A DNA stretch of 64,000 nucleotides from an uncultured Pelagibacteraceae bacterium (GTDB taxonomy: Bacteria > Pseudomonadota > Alphaproteobacteria > Pelagibacterales > Pelagibacteraceae): contig CACIWX010000001.1 in NCBI GenBank assembly GCA_902590465.1, forward strand, positions 124,001-188,000, read 5' to 3'. The notes below the pieces were generated by a model. The model ran no database searches, was not told the origin of the DNA, and saw only the letters and a program-made list of their open reading frames with translations. Position 1 is the first letter of the stretch. Every line of letters begins with the position of its first letter. This document shows, in pieces, positions 10,708 to 22,862 of the stretch. The translations under genes and the position numbers were made by a program.

Positions 10708-11254
10708 TGGCACATTAAAAGGCAGACCGATTAATTTTTTGAAAAATTTAAATACTAGGCCTCTTAAAGATGCTGTAAAAGAAAATATATTTAATATTTT
10801 AAGTCATTCAAATATTTTTGATGTAGAAATTAAGGGGTCAAAAGTATTAGACCTATACTCTGGAGTAGGATCTTTCGGAATAGAGTGCATATCAAGAGGT
10901 GCAAAAAAAGTTACATTTATAGAAAAAAATATGGAAGCAATATCTTTTTTAAAAGAAAATTTATTGAAATTATCGATATTAGATAATTCAATTGTCTTCA
11001 ATGATATAATAGAAAACGTTTTAAACTATAATATTGAAGAAAAGTTCAATATTTTTTTTCTAGACCCTCCTTTCTCAGATTTAAGTTTTTTACAAAATAT
11101 TAAGACAATTAAAGAAAAAAAAATTTATACAAAAAAACATTTAATAATTATTCATCGGGAAAATAAAATAAATGATGATTTTAAAGATTTGTTAAAAATA
11201 TTAGACTCTAAAAAATATGGTAGATCAAAAATAATTTTTGCTAAATTTAACTAA
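10694..11254 (+). CDS. rsmD: 16S rRNA (guanine966-N2)-methyltransferase
   Basis: MRIISGTLKGRPI, NTRPLKDAVKENIFNIL, DPPFSD motif. Confidence 0.9.
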   Translation: MRIISGTLKGRPINFLKNLNTRPLKDAVKENIFNILSHSNIFDVEIKGSKVLDLYSGVGSFGIECISRGAKKVTFIEKNMEAISFLKENLLKLSILDNSIVFNDIIENVLNYNIEEKFNIFFLDPPFSDLSFLQNIKTIKEKKIYTKKHLIIIHRENKINDDFKDLLKILDSKKYGRSKIIFAKFN

Positions 11255-12464
11255 GAAACTGTTTAGTGTAAACTTTAACTTTCTCAACAGCAGGTTGGTC
11301 ATAAGGATTGATGCCTGTCAATTTACCAATAATTATAGTTTCAACAATAAATAAGGCAAACAACTCTCCAAGAACTTCTTCGTTTACTGATTTGATTTTA
11401 AATTCTCTAAACGGAATATTTTTTAACTTAAAAGCTCTTATGAGTGAGTTTTTTTGGGCTATTTTAACAGTACTTATTTTTTTTTTATGTAAAAAACTTT
11501 TTGTTACTAAGCTATTTCTTACATTAATTTTCACTTTAGATTTACCCTCAAAACTAAAAATATTATATAATTTGTCTCTTGGACCATCTAAAAAGAGTTG
11601 AAGTAAACTATGATGATCTTTTGGAACACTAGATATTAAAGGTAAAAAACCTTTGCCTTTTTTTCCTAAACTTTCAGCGATCAATTGTTGGCACCAATAT
11701 AAAAATTTTTCTAGCTCTGGAAAATAATTTAAAAAAATTAAATTGTTGAATTTTTTTGAAATTATAAATTTTGCAATAGTTAAAGAGTTTTTCTTTAAAA
11801 AGTTTCTATTTTTTTTTTTAAAACAATCTAATATTTTTGATCTTAATTTAATTATATTAATACCCATCAAATATGCAGGTACGATCCCCACCTCTGAAAG
11901 AACTGAATAACGCCCTCCGATATAGTCTTTGTGCTCAATATAAAATATATTGTAATTTTTAGATAATAAAAATAAATAATTATTTTTTCTTTCAGAAATA
12001 ATTATTACGTTTTTTGGATTTTTTTTAATGATATTAATTGTGAAAATATTGGATAGTGTTTCAACTGTGTTTCCAGATTTAGAAATGATTATAAATAAAA
12101 CATTTTGTAATTTTTCTTTTTTTTTAAAATTTAATATATTGTTTTCATTAAGATCATTGAAAAAGTAAACTTTTTTTTTTATTTTTTTCTTAAAAAAATT
12201 GTAAATTGCCTCTGTTCCTAATATTGATCCTCCCATGCCTATAATTGCCAACGTATTGTATCTTTTAAATCTTTTTAAATCTTTTATTTGAAAATTGAAT
12301 TTAAATTTTTTATTAAGTACATTTATAGTTTTTTTGTTGTTTTCAACATCTCTTTTTAATTCAGTAAAAATTTTTTCAAATTTTTTAGAAAATTTTTTTG
12401 CAACTTGATCATTATTATTTGAAGATCTAAAACTATTATTTATTGAAAAATTTGAAGTTATCAC
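11247..12464 (-). CDS. pgi: glucose-6-phosphate isomerase (short, divergent)
   Basis: IIGMGGSILGTEAI, SKSGNTVETLSN, GGRYSVLSEVGIVP motifs. Confidence 0.85.
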   Translation of the reverse strand: MITSNFSINNSFRSSNNNDQVAKKFSKKFEKIFTELKRDVENNKKTINVLNKKFKFNFQIKDLKRFKRYNTLAIIGMGGSILGTEAIYNFFKKKIKKKVYFFNDLNENNILNFKKKEKLQNVLFIIISKSGNTVETLSNIFTINIIKKNPKNVIIISERKNNYLFLLSKNYNIFYIEHKDYIGGRYSVLSEVGIVPAYLMGINIIKLRSKILDCFKKKNRNFLKKNSLTIAKFIISKKFNNLIFLNYFPELEKFLYWCQQLIAESLGKKGKGFLPLISSVPKDHHSLLQLFLDGPRDKLYNIFSFEGKSKVKINVRNSLVTKSFLHKKKISTVKIAQKNSLIRAFKLKNIPFREFKIKSVNEEVLGELFALFIVETIIIGKLTGINPYDQPAVEKVKVYTKQFLS

Positions 12465-12766
12465 TTACGAATACTTTTCAATATTGATTGTTCGACAGAG
12501 GATTTATTGTTTTTACTAGGTTGTATTTTTGGCGATTTTAAAATTTTTTTAATTTTACTATCTTCAGATACTTTCTCTGATGGCATTGATCCTGGTAACG
12601 GTAATTCATCAAAGTTAGGTGGCAATACTAAAGGATTTCTTTTTTCAACTAAAAATTCATCATTTGATATTACTTTTTCATTTCTCAAAACTTTTGCAGC
12701 ATCACCAAAAGAACTGCAAGAAATTAAAAATATATATGGGATTATTAAAAATATAATTTTTTTCAT
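12461..12766 (-). CDS. DUF3035/BamF-like lipoprotein
   Basis: Lipobox LISCSS; GDAAKVLRNEKVISNDEFLVEKRNPLVLPPNFDELPLPG. Confidence 0.8.
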   Translation of the reverse strand: MKKIIFLIIPYIFLISCSSFGDAAKVLRNEKVISNDEFLVEKRNPLVLPPNFDELPLPGSMPSEKVSEDSKIKKILKSPKIQPSKNNKSSVEQSILKSIRK

Positions 12767-12767
12767 T

Positions 12768-13262
12768 TTATTTTTTTTTTATCAAAATTTCCTTCATTAA
12801 ATAAGCCATTATACCTATCGAAATAAATATGTCAGCTACATTAAAAACAAACCAATGAAAATTATTATAATGTAAATCAATAAAATCTGGAACAGCTTTG
12901 TAAATTAATCTATCATATAAATTTCCTAATGCTCCACCAATAATTATAGAAAAAATAAGTTTTTCTAAGTTTTCTGAAATTATAGCTGTATAAATTAAAA
13001 TCAAAATTACTGATATAATTACAAAAGTTATTAAATTATACATAAATGATGAGTTAAAACTCAAAAGACCAAAACCAACCCCAATATTCCAAGTTAAATC
13101 GAAATTTATATAATCATTAAAATAATATGTATTCTCATTAAAATTTTTTAAGATGAATAATTTCGTATATCTATCTAAAAAAAAGATTGTTAAAACAACA
13201 AACAAAAAATAAATATTTTTTTTTACAACTATTTTTTTTTTTATTTCTTTAAGATCAATCAA
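12768..13262 (-). CDS. lspA: lipoprotein signal peptidase
   Basis: GGALGNLYDRL and FNVADIFISIG catalytic motifs. Confidence 0.92.
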   Translation of the reverse strand: MIDLKEIKKKIVVKKNIYFLFVVLTIFFLDRYTKLFILKNFNENTYYFNDYINFDLTWNIGVGFGLLSFNSSFMYNLITFVIISVILILIYTAIISENLEKLIFSIIIGGALGNLYDRLIYKAVPDFIDLHYNNFHWFVFNVADIFISIGIMAYLMKEILIKKK

Positions 13263-13279
13263 AATATTGACTTTCTATT

Positions 13280-16009
13280 TTACTGGAGAACTTTCGAACA
13301 TCTTTCACATTTTTTCTCTAAAATTTTCCAACATCTTTCACATTTTTGCCCTTGAGCTTTTTTCACTTCAATTTTTATATCATCACTTTTTGACAATTCT
13401 TTTTCAGCTTTTGAAACAATAAAATAATCTGCTAAATCTAACTTATTGAGAAGTTCATATTTCTCTTTCTTCAACATAAGTTTTATTTCAGCCTCTAAAC
13501 TTGATCCAATTTCTTTGTTAGCCCTTTTCTCCTCAATAGCAATATTTGCTACTTGTTTAATTTTAAATAGATTTGACCATTTTTCATTTAACGTATCATT
13601 CTTCCAATTAGTCGGAATTTTTACAAAATTATTTTCATGAATGCTTTCAGAATTATCTTTATTCACTAAACTATAGATTTCTTCGGTAGTAAAAACTAAA
13701 ATTGGAGCAAACCACTTTAATAAACTTTCTAAAATTATGTTTAAAACAATTACACAATTTTTTCTTTTTTTTGAATTTAAGCTATCACAATAAAGAACAT
13801 CTTTTCTTATATCAAAATAAAAAGAAGAAAGGTCAAGTGTGCAAAAATTTAATAATTCTTTATAAAGTTTATGAAAATTATAATTTTTCAAATTCTCATC
13901 AACAGATTTATCAATTAAGAATAATTTATGTAAAATAAATTGCTCCAATTCATCGAGTTCTTTTAGCTTAATTTTTTCAAAATTTTGTTTTTCAAAGTTG
14001 TCTTTTAGGTTACCAAGCATAAATCTAAAGGTATTTCTAATTTTTCTATAAGACTCTGCATGTTGTATTAAAATATTTTTATCTATTCTTAAATCTTCAG
14101 AATAATCAGACGCTGAAGCCCAAACTCTTAATATGTCGGCACCGTAATTCTTTAATATGTCTTCGGGTGAAATAACGTTACCCATCGATTTAGACATTTT
14201 CATACCTTTGCCATCCACAACAAATCCATGTGAAAGAATACTTTTAAATGGCGCTTTGCCTCTAGTTCCGCATGACTCTAATAAGGATGAGTGAAACCAT
14301 CCCCTGTGCTGATCTGATCCTTCTAAATACATATCTGCAGGCCACTTTAAATCTTTTCTTTTTTCCAAGACAAAACTATGCGTTGAGCCACTATCGAACC
14401 AAACTTCAACTATATCATTTAATTTTTCGTAATCTTTTGCATCGTAATCATTACCTAAAAAAGTTTTTGCATCATCTGTGAACCAACAATCGGAGCCTTG
14501 CTTTTCGTAAATAGAGGCAATTCTATCTATAATTTTTTGATCTCTTAATGGTTCTTTTGTTTTTTTATTAATAAATATTGGTAATGGCACACCCCAAACT
14601 CTTTGTCTTGAAACACACCAGTCCGGTCTTCCTTCAATCATTGATAGAAGCCTTTCCTTACCTTTATTTGGGTAAAAGACAGTCTCACTTATTGCTTTAA
14701 TTGCTTTATCTCTTAATCTATTTTTTTGCATAGAAATAAACCATTGAGGAGTTGCTCTATAAATTAATGGAGCCTTAGATCTCCAAGAATGAGGATAGCT
14801 ATGAATAAGTTTATCATTTTTAAGTAATTTATTTTGCTCTCTAAGTTTTTCTATAACGATCGGGTCAGCCTTAAATACATGCGTACTTGTAAAATATGGT
14901 ACCTCTTCAGTATAAACTCCTGCATTATCAACTGTGTAAAGTGACGGTATATTATTTTTTAAACACAAATTAAAATCATCTGGACCGTGACTAGGAGCAC
15001 AATGTACAATTCCAGTTCCTTGTTCCAAGTTAACAAATTGAGCATCTAACATTGGAACATTGTAGTCAAAATTCATTTTGACAAATGGATGGCTACATAC
15101 TGTTCCTTTAAACTCTGAGCCTTTAAAAGTCTTTAATACTTTAAAGCTTTTTATTTCACACTCTTTAATTATTGAGTCAATTAAATTATTTGCAACTACA
15201 ATTCTCTTGTCTTTAAAATACTCAAGATTTTCAATTTCCAAAACTGCGTATTCGATATTACTATTAAAAGCTAGCGCTTTATTGGCAGGTATAGTCCATG
15301 GCGTTGTCGTCCAAATTATAATGCTTGTATCTTTAAGAAAGTCTTTGTTGGTTTCCTTTACTTTGAATGCAACATAAATTGTATTTGAAGTATGATCTAA
15401 ATATTCTACTTCAGCATCGGCTAAAGCCGTTTTTTCTACAGTGGACCAAAGAACTGGTTTAAACCCTTGATATAGACTTCCATCTAAAAGAAATTTCCCC
15501 AACTCTCTTACAATTTGAGCCTCAGCCTCGAAACTCATTGTCGAATAATAATTTTCAAAATCTCCCACTACACCTAGCCGCTTAAACTCATTTATATGAA
15601 CATCTATCCAGCTTTTTGCAAATTCTCTGCACTCTTGTCTAAAATCTTTAACAGGAACTTCGTCTTTATTCTTTTTCTTTTTTTTATATTGCTCTTCTAT
15701 CTTCCATTCTATAGGCAACCCGTGACAGTCCCAACCTGGAACATAAACAGAGTCTCTTCCGTTCATTTGATGAAAACGAGTTATCATATCTTTTAAAATT
15801 TTATTTAACGCTGTGCCCATATGTATATGACCATTCGCATAAGGGGGGCCATCATGAAGTACAAACTTTTCTTTACCCTTTGACTTTTTTCTAAGTTTTT
15901 CAAAAATTTTACTTTTTTCCCATTTCTTTAAAATTTCAGGCTCTTTAAGTGGCAAACTAGCTTTCATTGAGAAAGCTGTTTTAGGAAGTTGTAAAGTATC
16001 TTTGGACAT
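13280..16009 (-). CDS. ileS: isoleucyl-tRNA synthetase
   Basis: DGPPYANGHIHMGTALNKILKD, KMSKSMGN, C-terminal zinc ribbon CERCWKILEKKCERC. Confidence 0.97.
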   Translation of the reverse strand: MSKDTLQLPKTAFSMKASLPLKEPEILKKWEKSKIFEKLRKKSKGKEKFVLHDGPPYANGHIHMGTALNKILKDMITRFHQMNGRDSVYVPGWDCHGLPIEWKIEEQYKKKKKNKDEVPVKDFRQECREFAKSWIDVHINEFKRLGVVGDFENYYSTMSFEAEAQIVRELGKFLLDGSLYQGFKPVLWSTVEKTALADAEVEYLDHTSNTIYVAFKVKETNKDFLKDTSIIIWTTTPWTIPANKALAFNSNIEYAVLEIENLEYFKDKRIVVANNLIDSIIKECEIKSFKVLKTFKGSEFKGTVCSHPFVKMNFDYNVPMLDAQFVNLEQGTGIVHCAPSHGPDDFNLCLKNNIPSLYTVDNAGVYTEEVPYFTSTHVFKADPIVIEKLREQNKLLKNDKLIHSYPHSWRSKAPLIYRATPQWFISMQKNRLRDKAIKAISETVFYPNKGKERLLSMIEGRPDWCVSRQRVWGVPLPIFINKKTKEPLRDQKIIDRIASIYEKQGSDCWFTDDAKTFLGNDYDAKDYEKLNDIVEVWFDSGSTHSFVLEKRKDLKWPADMYLEGSDQHRGWFHSSLLESCGTRGKAPFKSILSHGFVVDGKGMKMSKSMGNVISPEDILKNYGADILRVWASASDYSEDLRIDKNILIQHAESYRKIRNTFRFMLGNLKDNFEKQNFEKIKLKELDELEQFILHKLFLIDKSVDENLKNYNFHKLYKELLNFCTLDLSSFYFDIRKDVLYCDSLNSKKRKNCVIVLNIILESLLKWFAPILVFTTEEIYSLVNKDNSESIHENNFVKIPTNWKNDTLNEKWSNLFKIKQVANIAIEEKRANKEIGSSLEAEIKLMLKKEKYELLNKLDLADYFIVSKAEKELSKSDDIKIEVKKAQGQKCERCWKILEKKCERCSKVLQ

Positions 16010-16917
16010 TATTTTTTTGCCTGTTTAATATCAAGTTGTATTTGTTTTTTTAAATATTTCAAATTTCTAAATTTTTTTTCTGGTCTAATAAATTTTTTAA
16101 AACTTATACTAATCTCTTTATTATATAAATTTTTATTAATTCCAAAGATATTTGTTTCTAATAATAAATTTTGCCCATTAAAAGTTGGTCTATAACCTAT
16201 ATTTGCTATGCCGTTTTTATTAATATTCTTACTTTTAACTTTTACAGCATAAACACCAAGTTGAGGAACAACGTAATCATTTAATTTTAAATTACATGTT
16301 GGAAAACCAATTTTACGTCCTCTTTTTTTTCCTTTAATTACTTTTCCAACAATAGTCCAATTACGATTTAACAATTTATTTATCTCAACTATTTTACCCA
16401 ACCTTATTTTTTTTCTTATAAATGTTGATGAAATTGTTTTATTATTTTTTTTAAAGGGTTTAGTAACAATATTTTTAAAATTATACTTTTTCTCAAATTT
16501 TTTTAAAGTCTTGATGTTTCCTTGTCGTTTAAAACCAAATTTAAAATTTTTACTTACATATAAAAATTTGCATTTTGTTCTTTTATAAATAATTTTTTTT
16601 ATAAACTCTTCTGCTGATTGAGATGAAAACTGTTTGTTAAATTTTATAATTATTAAGAAATCTAGTTTAAATTTTTTAAGCTGTGCCTTTTTTTGTTCTA
16701 ATGAATTTATTCTATGATTTTTAATTTTTTTATTAAAAAACATTACAGGAACTGGCTCAAAAGTCATGGCTCCAAGAGGTATCTTATTTTTTTTAGCTTT
16801 TCGTTTTGCTTCATTGATAACTTTTTGATGACCTAAATGTAATCCATCAAAATTACCTATTGCTATTACACCGTTACGGTGTTTTTTATCTAGTCTCGGA
16901 TTATTGTAGATTTTCAT
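16009..16917 (-). CDS. ribF: bifunctional riboflavin kinase/FAD synthetase
   Basis: AIGNFDGLHLGHQKVI, KGKKRGRKIGFPTCNL. Confidence 0.93.
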   Translation of the reverse strand: MKIYNNPRLDKKHRNGVIAIGNFDGLHLGHQKVINEAKRKAKKNKIPLGAMTFEPVPVMFFNKKIKNHRINSLEQKKAQLKKFKLDFLIIIKFNKQFSSQSAEEFIKKIIYKRTKCKFLYVSKNFKFGFKRQGNIKTLKKFEKKYNFKNIVTKPFKKNNKTISSTFIRKKIRLGKIVEINKLLNRNWTIVGKVIKGKKRGRKIGFPTCNLKLNDYVVPQLGVYAVKVKSKNINKNGIANIGYRPTFNGQNLLLETNIFGINKNLYNKEISISFKKFIRPEKKFRNLKYLKKQIQLDIKQAKK

Positions 16918-16918
16918 T

Positions 16919-17725
16919 TTACCATTTTAATTCTTTTTGAAAAAAATTTGCTTTTACACTATATTTTCCTAAAAGTTTGTTAAGTTCATAAAAATTATTA
17001 AATTCTTTACGGTGAACACCATCAGTTATAAATATACAATCTATTTTTAAATTATTAGCTCCTTTTATATCCGTTCTTAAATTATCGCCGATGGCCAAAA
17101 CTTTTTCGTTTGAGTCAAAACACATATTATAAATTTCCTTGTATGGTTTACCAAAATAAATTACTTGCCCTCCGAGATCTTCAAAAACTTTTGCTATTGA
17201 GCCTGCGCATAGTTCCTCAATACTACCTCTATGAACAATCAAATCTGGATTGGTGCAAATTAATTTCTTAGAAACATGCTTCAATAAAATTTTTTTGTGG
17301 TAATCCAAGTCATTTTCATAATCATCAAATAAACCTGTGCACAAAATAAAATCACAATTCTGAAGATCGGTTTTATTGTTTTTTACTTTTTCAAATATTG
17401 AAGCATCTCTAGCTGGGCCTAGGTGATAAAATGTGTTTCCAAATTTTTTTTGATTAATGGCAAGCATTGCTGCTTCACCTGATGTCATTACATTTTCAAG
17501 GAATTTTTTTTCCATTTTCATTTTTAACAAAAAATTAATTACGTTTGAACTGGGCCTAGGTGCATTAGACAAAAATACTATTTTTTTTAAATTTTTTTTC
17601 AATTGGTCAACTGCCTCTAAAGCTTTTGGATTAAGAGTAACTCCATTATGCATCACTCCCCATAAGTCTATAACAAACGTATCATATTTTTCGAATATGT
17701 CTTCTAGGTGGTTTAGTTCTCTCAA
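16919..17725 (-). CDS. HAD superfamily class IIA hydrolase
   Basis: FVIDLWGVMHNG, FLSNAPRPS, IGDNLRTDIKGANN. Confidence 0.85.
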   Translation of the reverse strand: MRELNHLEDIFEKYDTFVIDLWGVMHNGVTLNPKALEAVDQLKKNLKKIVFLSNAPRPSSNVINFLLKMKMEKKFLENVMTSGEAAMLAINQKKFGNTFYHLGPARDASIFEKVKNNKTDLQNCDFILCTGLFDDYENDLDYHKKILLKHVSKKLICTNPDLIVHRGSIEELCAGSIAKVFEDLGGQVIYFGKPYKEIYNMCFDSNEKVLAIGDNLRTDIKGANNLKIDCIFITDGVHRKEFNNFYELNKLLGKYSVKANFFQKELKW

Positions 17726-17792
17726 TCTGCTATTTCTCTCCTTTGATGGCCATAAATATAGTATTTAGCGGTTTTTTTTAATGATTTTGCCT

Positions 17793-17820
17793 CTTGAAAT
17801 ATAGTTAAAACATACCATAT
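17793..17820 (+). promoter_or_regulatory. candidate RpoH (sigma32-type) heat-shock promoter of groESL
   Basis: CTTGAAA-13 nt-TACCATAT, close to the E. coli CTTGAAA-N13-17-CCCCATNT consensus, 36 nt upstream of the groES start. Confidence 0.7.
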
Positions 17821-17855
17821 CAACACTACATAAATATTTACAGGAGAAAATACAT

Positions 17856-18152
17856 ATGAAATTTAGACCTCTGCACGATCGTGTGCTTATAAAAGTGCTA
17901 GACAGTGAGGAAAAAACTGCTGGCGGCATCATAATACCAGACACTGCTAAAGAAAAACCTCAAGAGGGTGAAGTTGTAGCTGTAGGTCCTGGTGCTAAAA
18001 ATGAAAACGGTAAAGTTTCTGCAATGGATGTTAAAGTTGGAGATATAGTTCTTTTCGGAAAATGGTCCGGAACAGAAGTCAAAATTGACGGTAATGAATA
18101 CAGCATTATGAAAGAATCTGACATAATGGGAATTTCAAAAAGTAAAAAATAA
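17856..18152 (+). CDS. groES: co-chaperonin GroES
   Basis: [40 protein letters not shown]. Confidence 0.98.
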   Translation: MKFRPLHDRVLIKVLDSEEKTAGGIIIPDTAKEKPQEGEVVAVGPGAKNENGKVSAMDVKVGDIVLFGKWSGTEVKIDGNEYSIMKESDIMGISKSKK

Positions 18153-18161
18153 ACTTTATAG

Positions 18162-19829
<1,668 letters not shown>

Positions 19830-19831
19830 TT

Positions 19832-20512
19832 TCAACTACCCAAAGATTTTAAAAAAGGCTGCAATTTTGCAGCCTTTTTTTTTGCAATTAACAAACATGC
19901 TTTAGAGCTAAGTATCAGTCCGTCTTTAAGAACTCGCAAGTTATTATCAGCCAAAGTTTTTCCTGTAGAGGTAATATCAGTAATTATTTCTGAAGAACCG
20001 ATAAAAGGATATGTTTCTGTAGCACCAAGACTGGGTATTAATTTGTACTGGGTAACTCCTTTTGAAATCAAATAATCGTTGGTTAAATTTGGATACTTAG
20101 TTGCTACCCTCAATCTGGTATTTCTTTTTGATCTTATATCAAATGATATTTCTTCAAGATCAGCTATTGTTTGCACATCTATCCAGTCATCTGGCACAGC
20201 GATCACTAAGTTCGCATTTCCATAATCAAGTTTTTTTTGAATATTTATTTTACTTTGTAAATTTATGTCTGACTCTTTCAAAAGATCAAGACCAGATACA
20301 CCAATATCTAGTGTTCCGTCTCCCAGTCTTTGAATAATTTCTTTGGCGTGTAAAAATATTATTTTAACGTTAGGTTTATTTTCAATAGTACCAAAATAAT
20401 TTCTTTCTTTTTCGCTTTGTATAATTTTTAATCCTCTATCATTAAAAAATGATATTGACTTTTCTTTTAATCGACCTTTACTTGGCAAACCTATAGTAAT
20501 TAAATCTTTCAT
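19832..20512 (-). CDS. hisG: ATP phosphoribosyltransferase, short form
   Basis: GLPSKGRLKEKSISFF, DIGVSGLDLL, ITDITSTGKTLADNNL; short HisG paired with HisZ. Confidence 0.93.
   Translation of the reverse strand: MKDLITIGLPSKGRLKEKSISFFNDRGLKIIQSEKERNYFGTIENKPNVKIIFLHAKEIIQRLGDGTLDIGVSGLDLLKESDINLQSKINIQKKLDYGNANLVIAVPDDWIDVQTIADLEEISFDIRSKRNTRLRVATKYPNLTNDYLISKGVTQYKLIPSLGATETYPFIGSSEIITDITSTGKTLADNNLRVLKDGLILSSKACLLIAKKKAAKLQPFLKSLGS
19857..19883 (+). terminator. intrinsic terminator for groESL lying inside the 3' end of hisG
   Basis: GGCTGCA-ATTT-TGCAGCC perfect stem followed by nine T. Confidence 0.9.
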
Positions 20513-21546
20513 ATATTTTTTAAGTTTATTGCTGCCCCAACGGCAGGAATACTCTTTTTGGCCCCTAAACTTTTAAGTAAATCATCATAACGACCGCCTG
20601 AAGCAATTTCTTTTATCCCAGAAAATACTTGAAACACAATTCCTGTATAATACTCGACGTCTCTGCCAAAATTGGTAACAAAATTTATATCTTGATTAAG
20701 TTTTTTCAAATTTTGAATAGATTTAAAATTTTTAAATATATTTATTTTAAGATTATTTTTTTTTGCAAAATTTAACAACTCATCATCTAGTTTTGAAAGT
20801 TTGCAATTAATTTTTAAAAAAGCTTTAATTATTTTTACAATTTTTTTTCCATCTGTAAATGATCTTGGATCTTTAATTTTTTTGTCAAATCTTTTTAAAA
20901 TTTCTGAGATTGATCTGCCAGCAATTACTTTGTTTTGATCAAATTTTTTCATTTCATAAAATCTTTTCTTATCTGTATCAAAAGTTACAGCATCAATATC
21001 TGTATTTTTTTCTAGCCTCTTTAAAAGTTCTTCAAAGTAACCTGGTCTGCAAAAGTGTCTGATCAATCTTAGTTTCCATCTCTCAGGCATCTCAAGGGCA
21101 TTGATCAAGCTCTTAAATAAACCAATATCGCCGACTTTAATTTTAATTTTTTTCATTTTAATTTTTTTTGCTGAATTCAAGATAGTACTGATCACTTTAA
21201 AATCATCTTTAATAAGATTTTTTGAACCTAGAATTTCAATACCTAATTGATCATTAATAAAATTTGCACCTTTACCTCCTGATCTTCTATAGGCTTGACC
21301 AGAGTAATAAATTTTTGAGGAAGTTTTTTTTTGTAAAAAACTTATACATGATGCAACTGTTAAGTCTGGTCTTAGGCACATCGTTTTTCCATCTTCTCTA
21401 TCAAAAGTTAGCATTGAACTTCTAAATTTTTCACCTGACCTCTCAATGATATAGTCTGAGTCTAAGAGAACATCAGGTTCTGATAAAACAAAACCATTGC
21501 TCTTAAAGGTTTTAATTATTACTTCAGATAATATTTTTGATTTCAT
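20509..21546 (-). CDS. hisZ: ATP phosphoribosyltransferase regulatory subunit (HisRS-like)
   Basis: LRPDLTVASCISFL, YYTGIVFQVF, ASGGRYDDLL; between hisS and hisG. Confidence 0.88.
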   Translation of the reverse strand: MKSKILSEVIIKTFKSNGFVLSEPDVLLDSDYIIERSGEKFRSSMLTFDREDGKTMCLRPDLTVASCISFLQKKTSSKIYYSGQAYRRSGGKGANFINDQLGIEILGSKNLIKDDFKVISTILNSAKKIKMKKIKIKVGDIGLFKSLINALEMPERWKLRLIRHFCRPGYFEELLKRLEKNTDIDAVTFDTDKKRFYEMKKFDQNKVIAGRSISEILKRFDKKIKDPRSFTDGKKIVKIIKAFLKINCKLSKLDDELLNFAKKNNLKINIFKNFKSIQNLKKLNQDINFVTNFGRDVEYYTGIVFQVFSGIKEIASGGRYDDLLKSLGAKKSIPAVGAAINLKNI

Positions 21547-22858
21547 TAACTAATTCTTTTAATTCAATTGATTTTTCTTCGCCTGAACTTAAGTTTCTTA
21601 AAGTTGGCTTTCCTGATTTAATTTCATTCTCACCATATAAAATAACTGCAGGAGATTTTATTTTATTTGCATATTCCATTTGTTTTTTTAGTTTACTATC
21701 TCCAGGATAAATTTCAGTGCTGACACCAGCTTCCCTTAATATTGTTTGAACATTAATGTAATCTTTCATAGAATTTTTATCGAAAACACAAATCACGACT
21801 GGTTTAGATTGTTTTACTTTAAATTCTTTTTTTTGCATCAATGCATAAACTAAACGATCTAAACCAATTGATATCCCTGTTGCAGGAGCATCATAATTAC
21901 CAAAATTATTTACAAGATTATCGTATCTTCCGCCTCCTCCTATGGATCCAAATTGAATGACCTGCCCTTTTTTGTTTGTTACATCAAATTTTAAATTCAC
22001 TTCAAAAATTGCACCTGTGTAATATTCTAGTCCCCGTATAACTGATGGATCAAATTCAAAATTATTAAAGTTATAATCTTTAAAAATTTTCAATATCTCA
22101 ACTAAATCTTCTGTTTCTGGTGAACTCTTCTTAAGTGTTTCTTCTATTGTTTTAACGTCATTAGGATTTAAATTTGCACCTTTTGTAAAATCACCAGAAT
22201 TATCTTTTCTACCTTCACCTAATAATTCTTTTACTCCACTCCAGCCAAGTCTATCTATTTTATCTAGAGCTCTAAGTGTGGTTAGTCTTTGTTGATTATC
22301 TTTAATATTTAACTTTTTAAATAATTCTTCAGTGATTTTTCTTGATGAAATTTTGATAATATATTCTGATTTTGAAAGACCGCATTTTTCTAGAATTTCT
22401 GAAATCATGACACATAATTCTGCATCTGCTTGTAAACTTTTAGTTCCAACGTAATCTGCATCAAATTGCAAAAATTCTCTAAACCTACCAGGTCCCGGTT
22501 TTTCATTTCTCCAAACATTGCCTAGTTGATATCTTTTAAATGGTTTAGGAATCTCTAAATAATTTTTTGCAACGTATCTTGCTAATGGTGCTGTAAGATC
22601 GTACCTCAAAGACAACCATTTGTTTTCATCTTTAAATGAAAAAACACCTTCGTCTGGTCTTTCTTTGTCAGGTAAAAATTTTCCAATACTGTCTGAATAC
22701 TCAAAACTTGGAGTTTCGAGATACTGGAATCCATATTTAATCATAACCTCTTTAATATTTGAAATTATGAAATCTCGTACGAGTAATTCTTTTTCTTGTC
22801 TGTCTACAAAACCTAATGGAAGCTCTTTAGAAGGTTTGTTGTTTTTTTCTTTTGTCAT
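21524..22858 (-). CDS. hisS: histidyl-tRNA synthetase (alpha-proteobacterial type)
   Basis: RYDLTAPLARYVA, WRNEKPGPGRFREFLQFDADYVG, GLEYYTGAIFEV; track ORF runs into the tRNA gene, start trimmed to MTKEKNNKP. Confidence 0.93.
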   Translation of the reverse strand: MTKEKNNKPSKELPLGFVDRQEKELLVRDFIISNIKEVMIKYGFQYLETPSFEYSDSIGKFLPDKERPDEGVFSFKDENKWLSLRYDLTAPLARYVAKNYLEIPKPFKRYQLGNVWRNEKPGPGRFREFLQFDADYVGTKSLQADAELCVMISEILEKCGLSKSEYIIKISSRKITEELFKKLNIKDNQQRLTTLRALDKIDRLGWSGVKELLGEGRKDNSGDFTKGANLNPNDVKTIEETLKKSSPETEDLVEILKIFKDYNFNNFEFDPSVIRGLEYYTGAIFEVNLKFDVTNKKGQVIQFGSIGGGGRYDNLVNNFGNYDAPATGISIGLDRLVYALMQKKEFKVKQSKPVVICVFDKNSMKDYINVQTILREAGVSTEIYPGDSKLKKQMEYANKIKSPAVILYGENEIKSGKPTLRNLSSGEEKSIELKELVNEIKNII

Positions 22859-22862
22859 TGTT

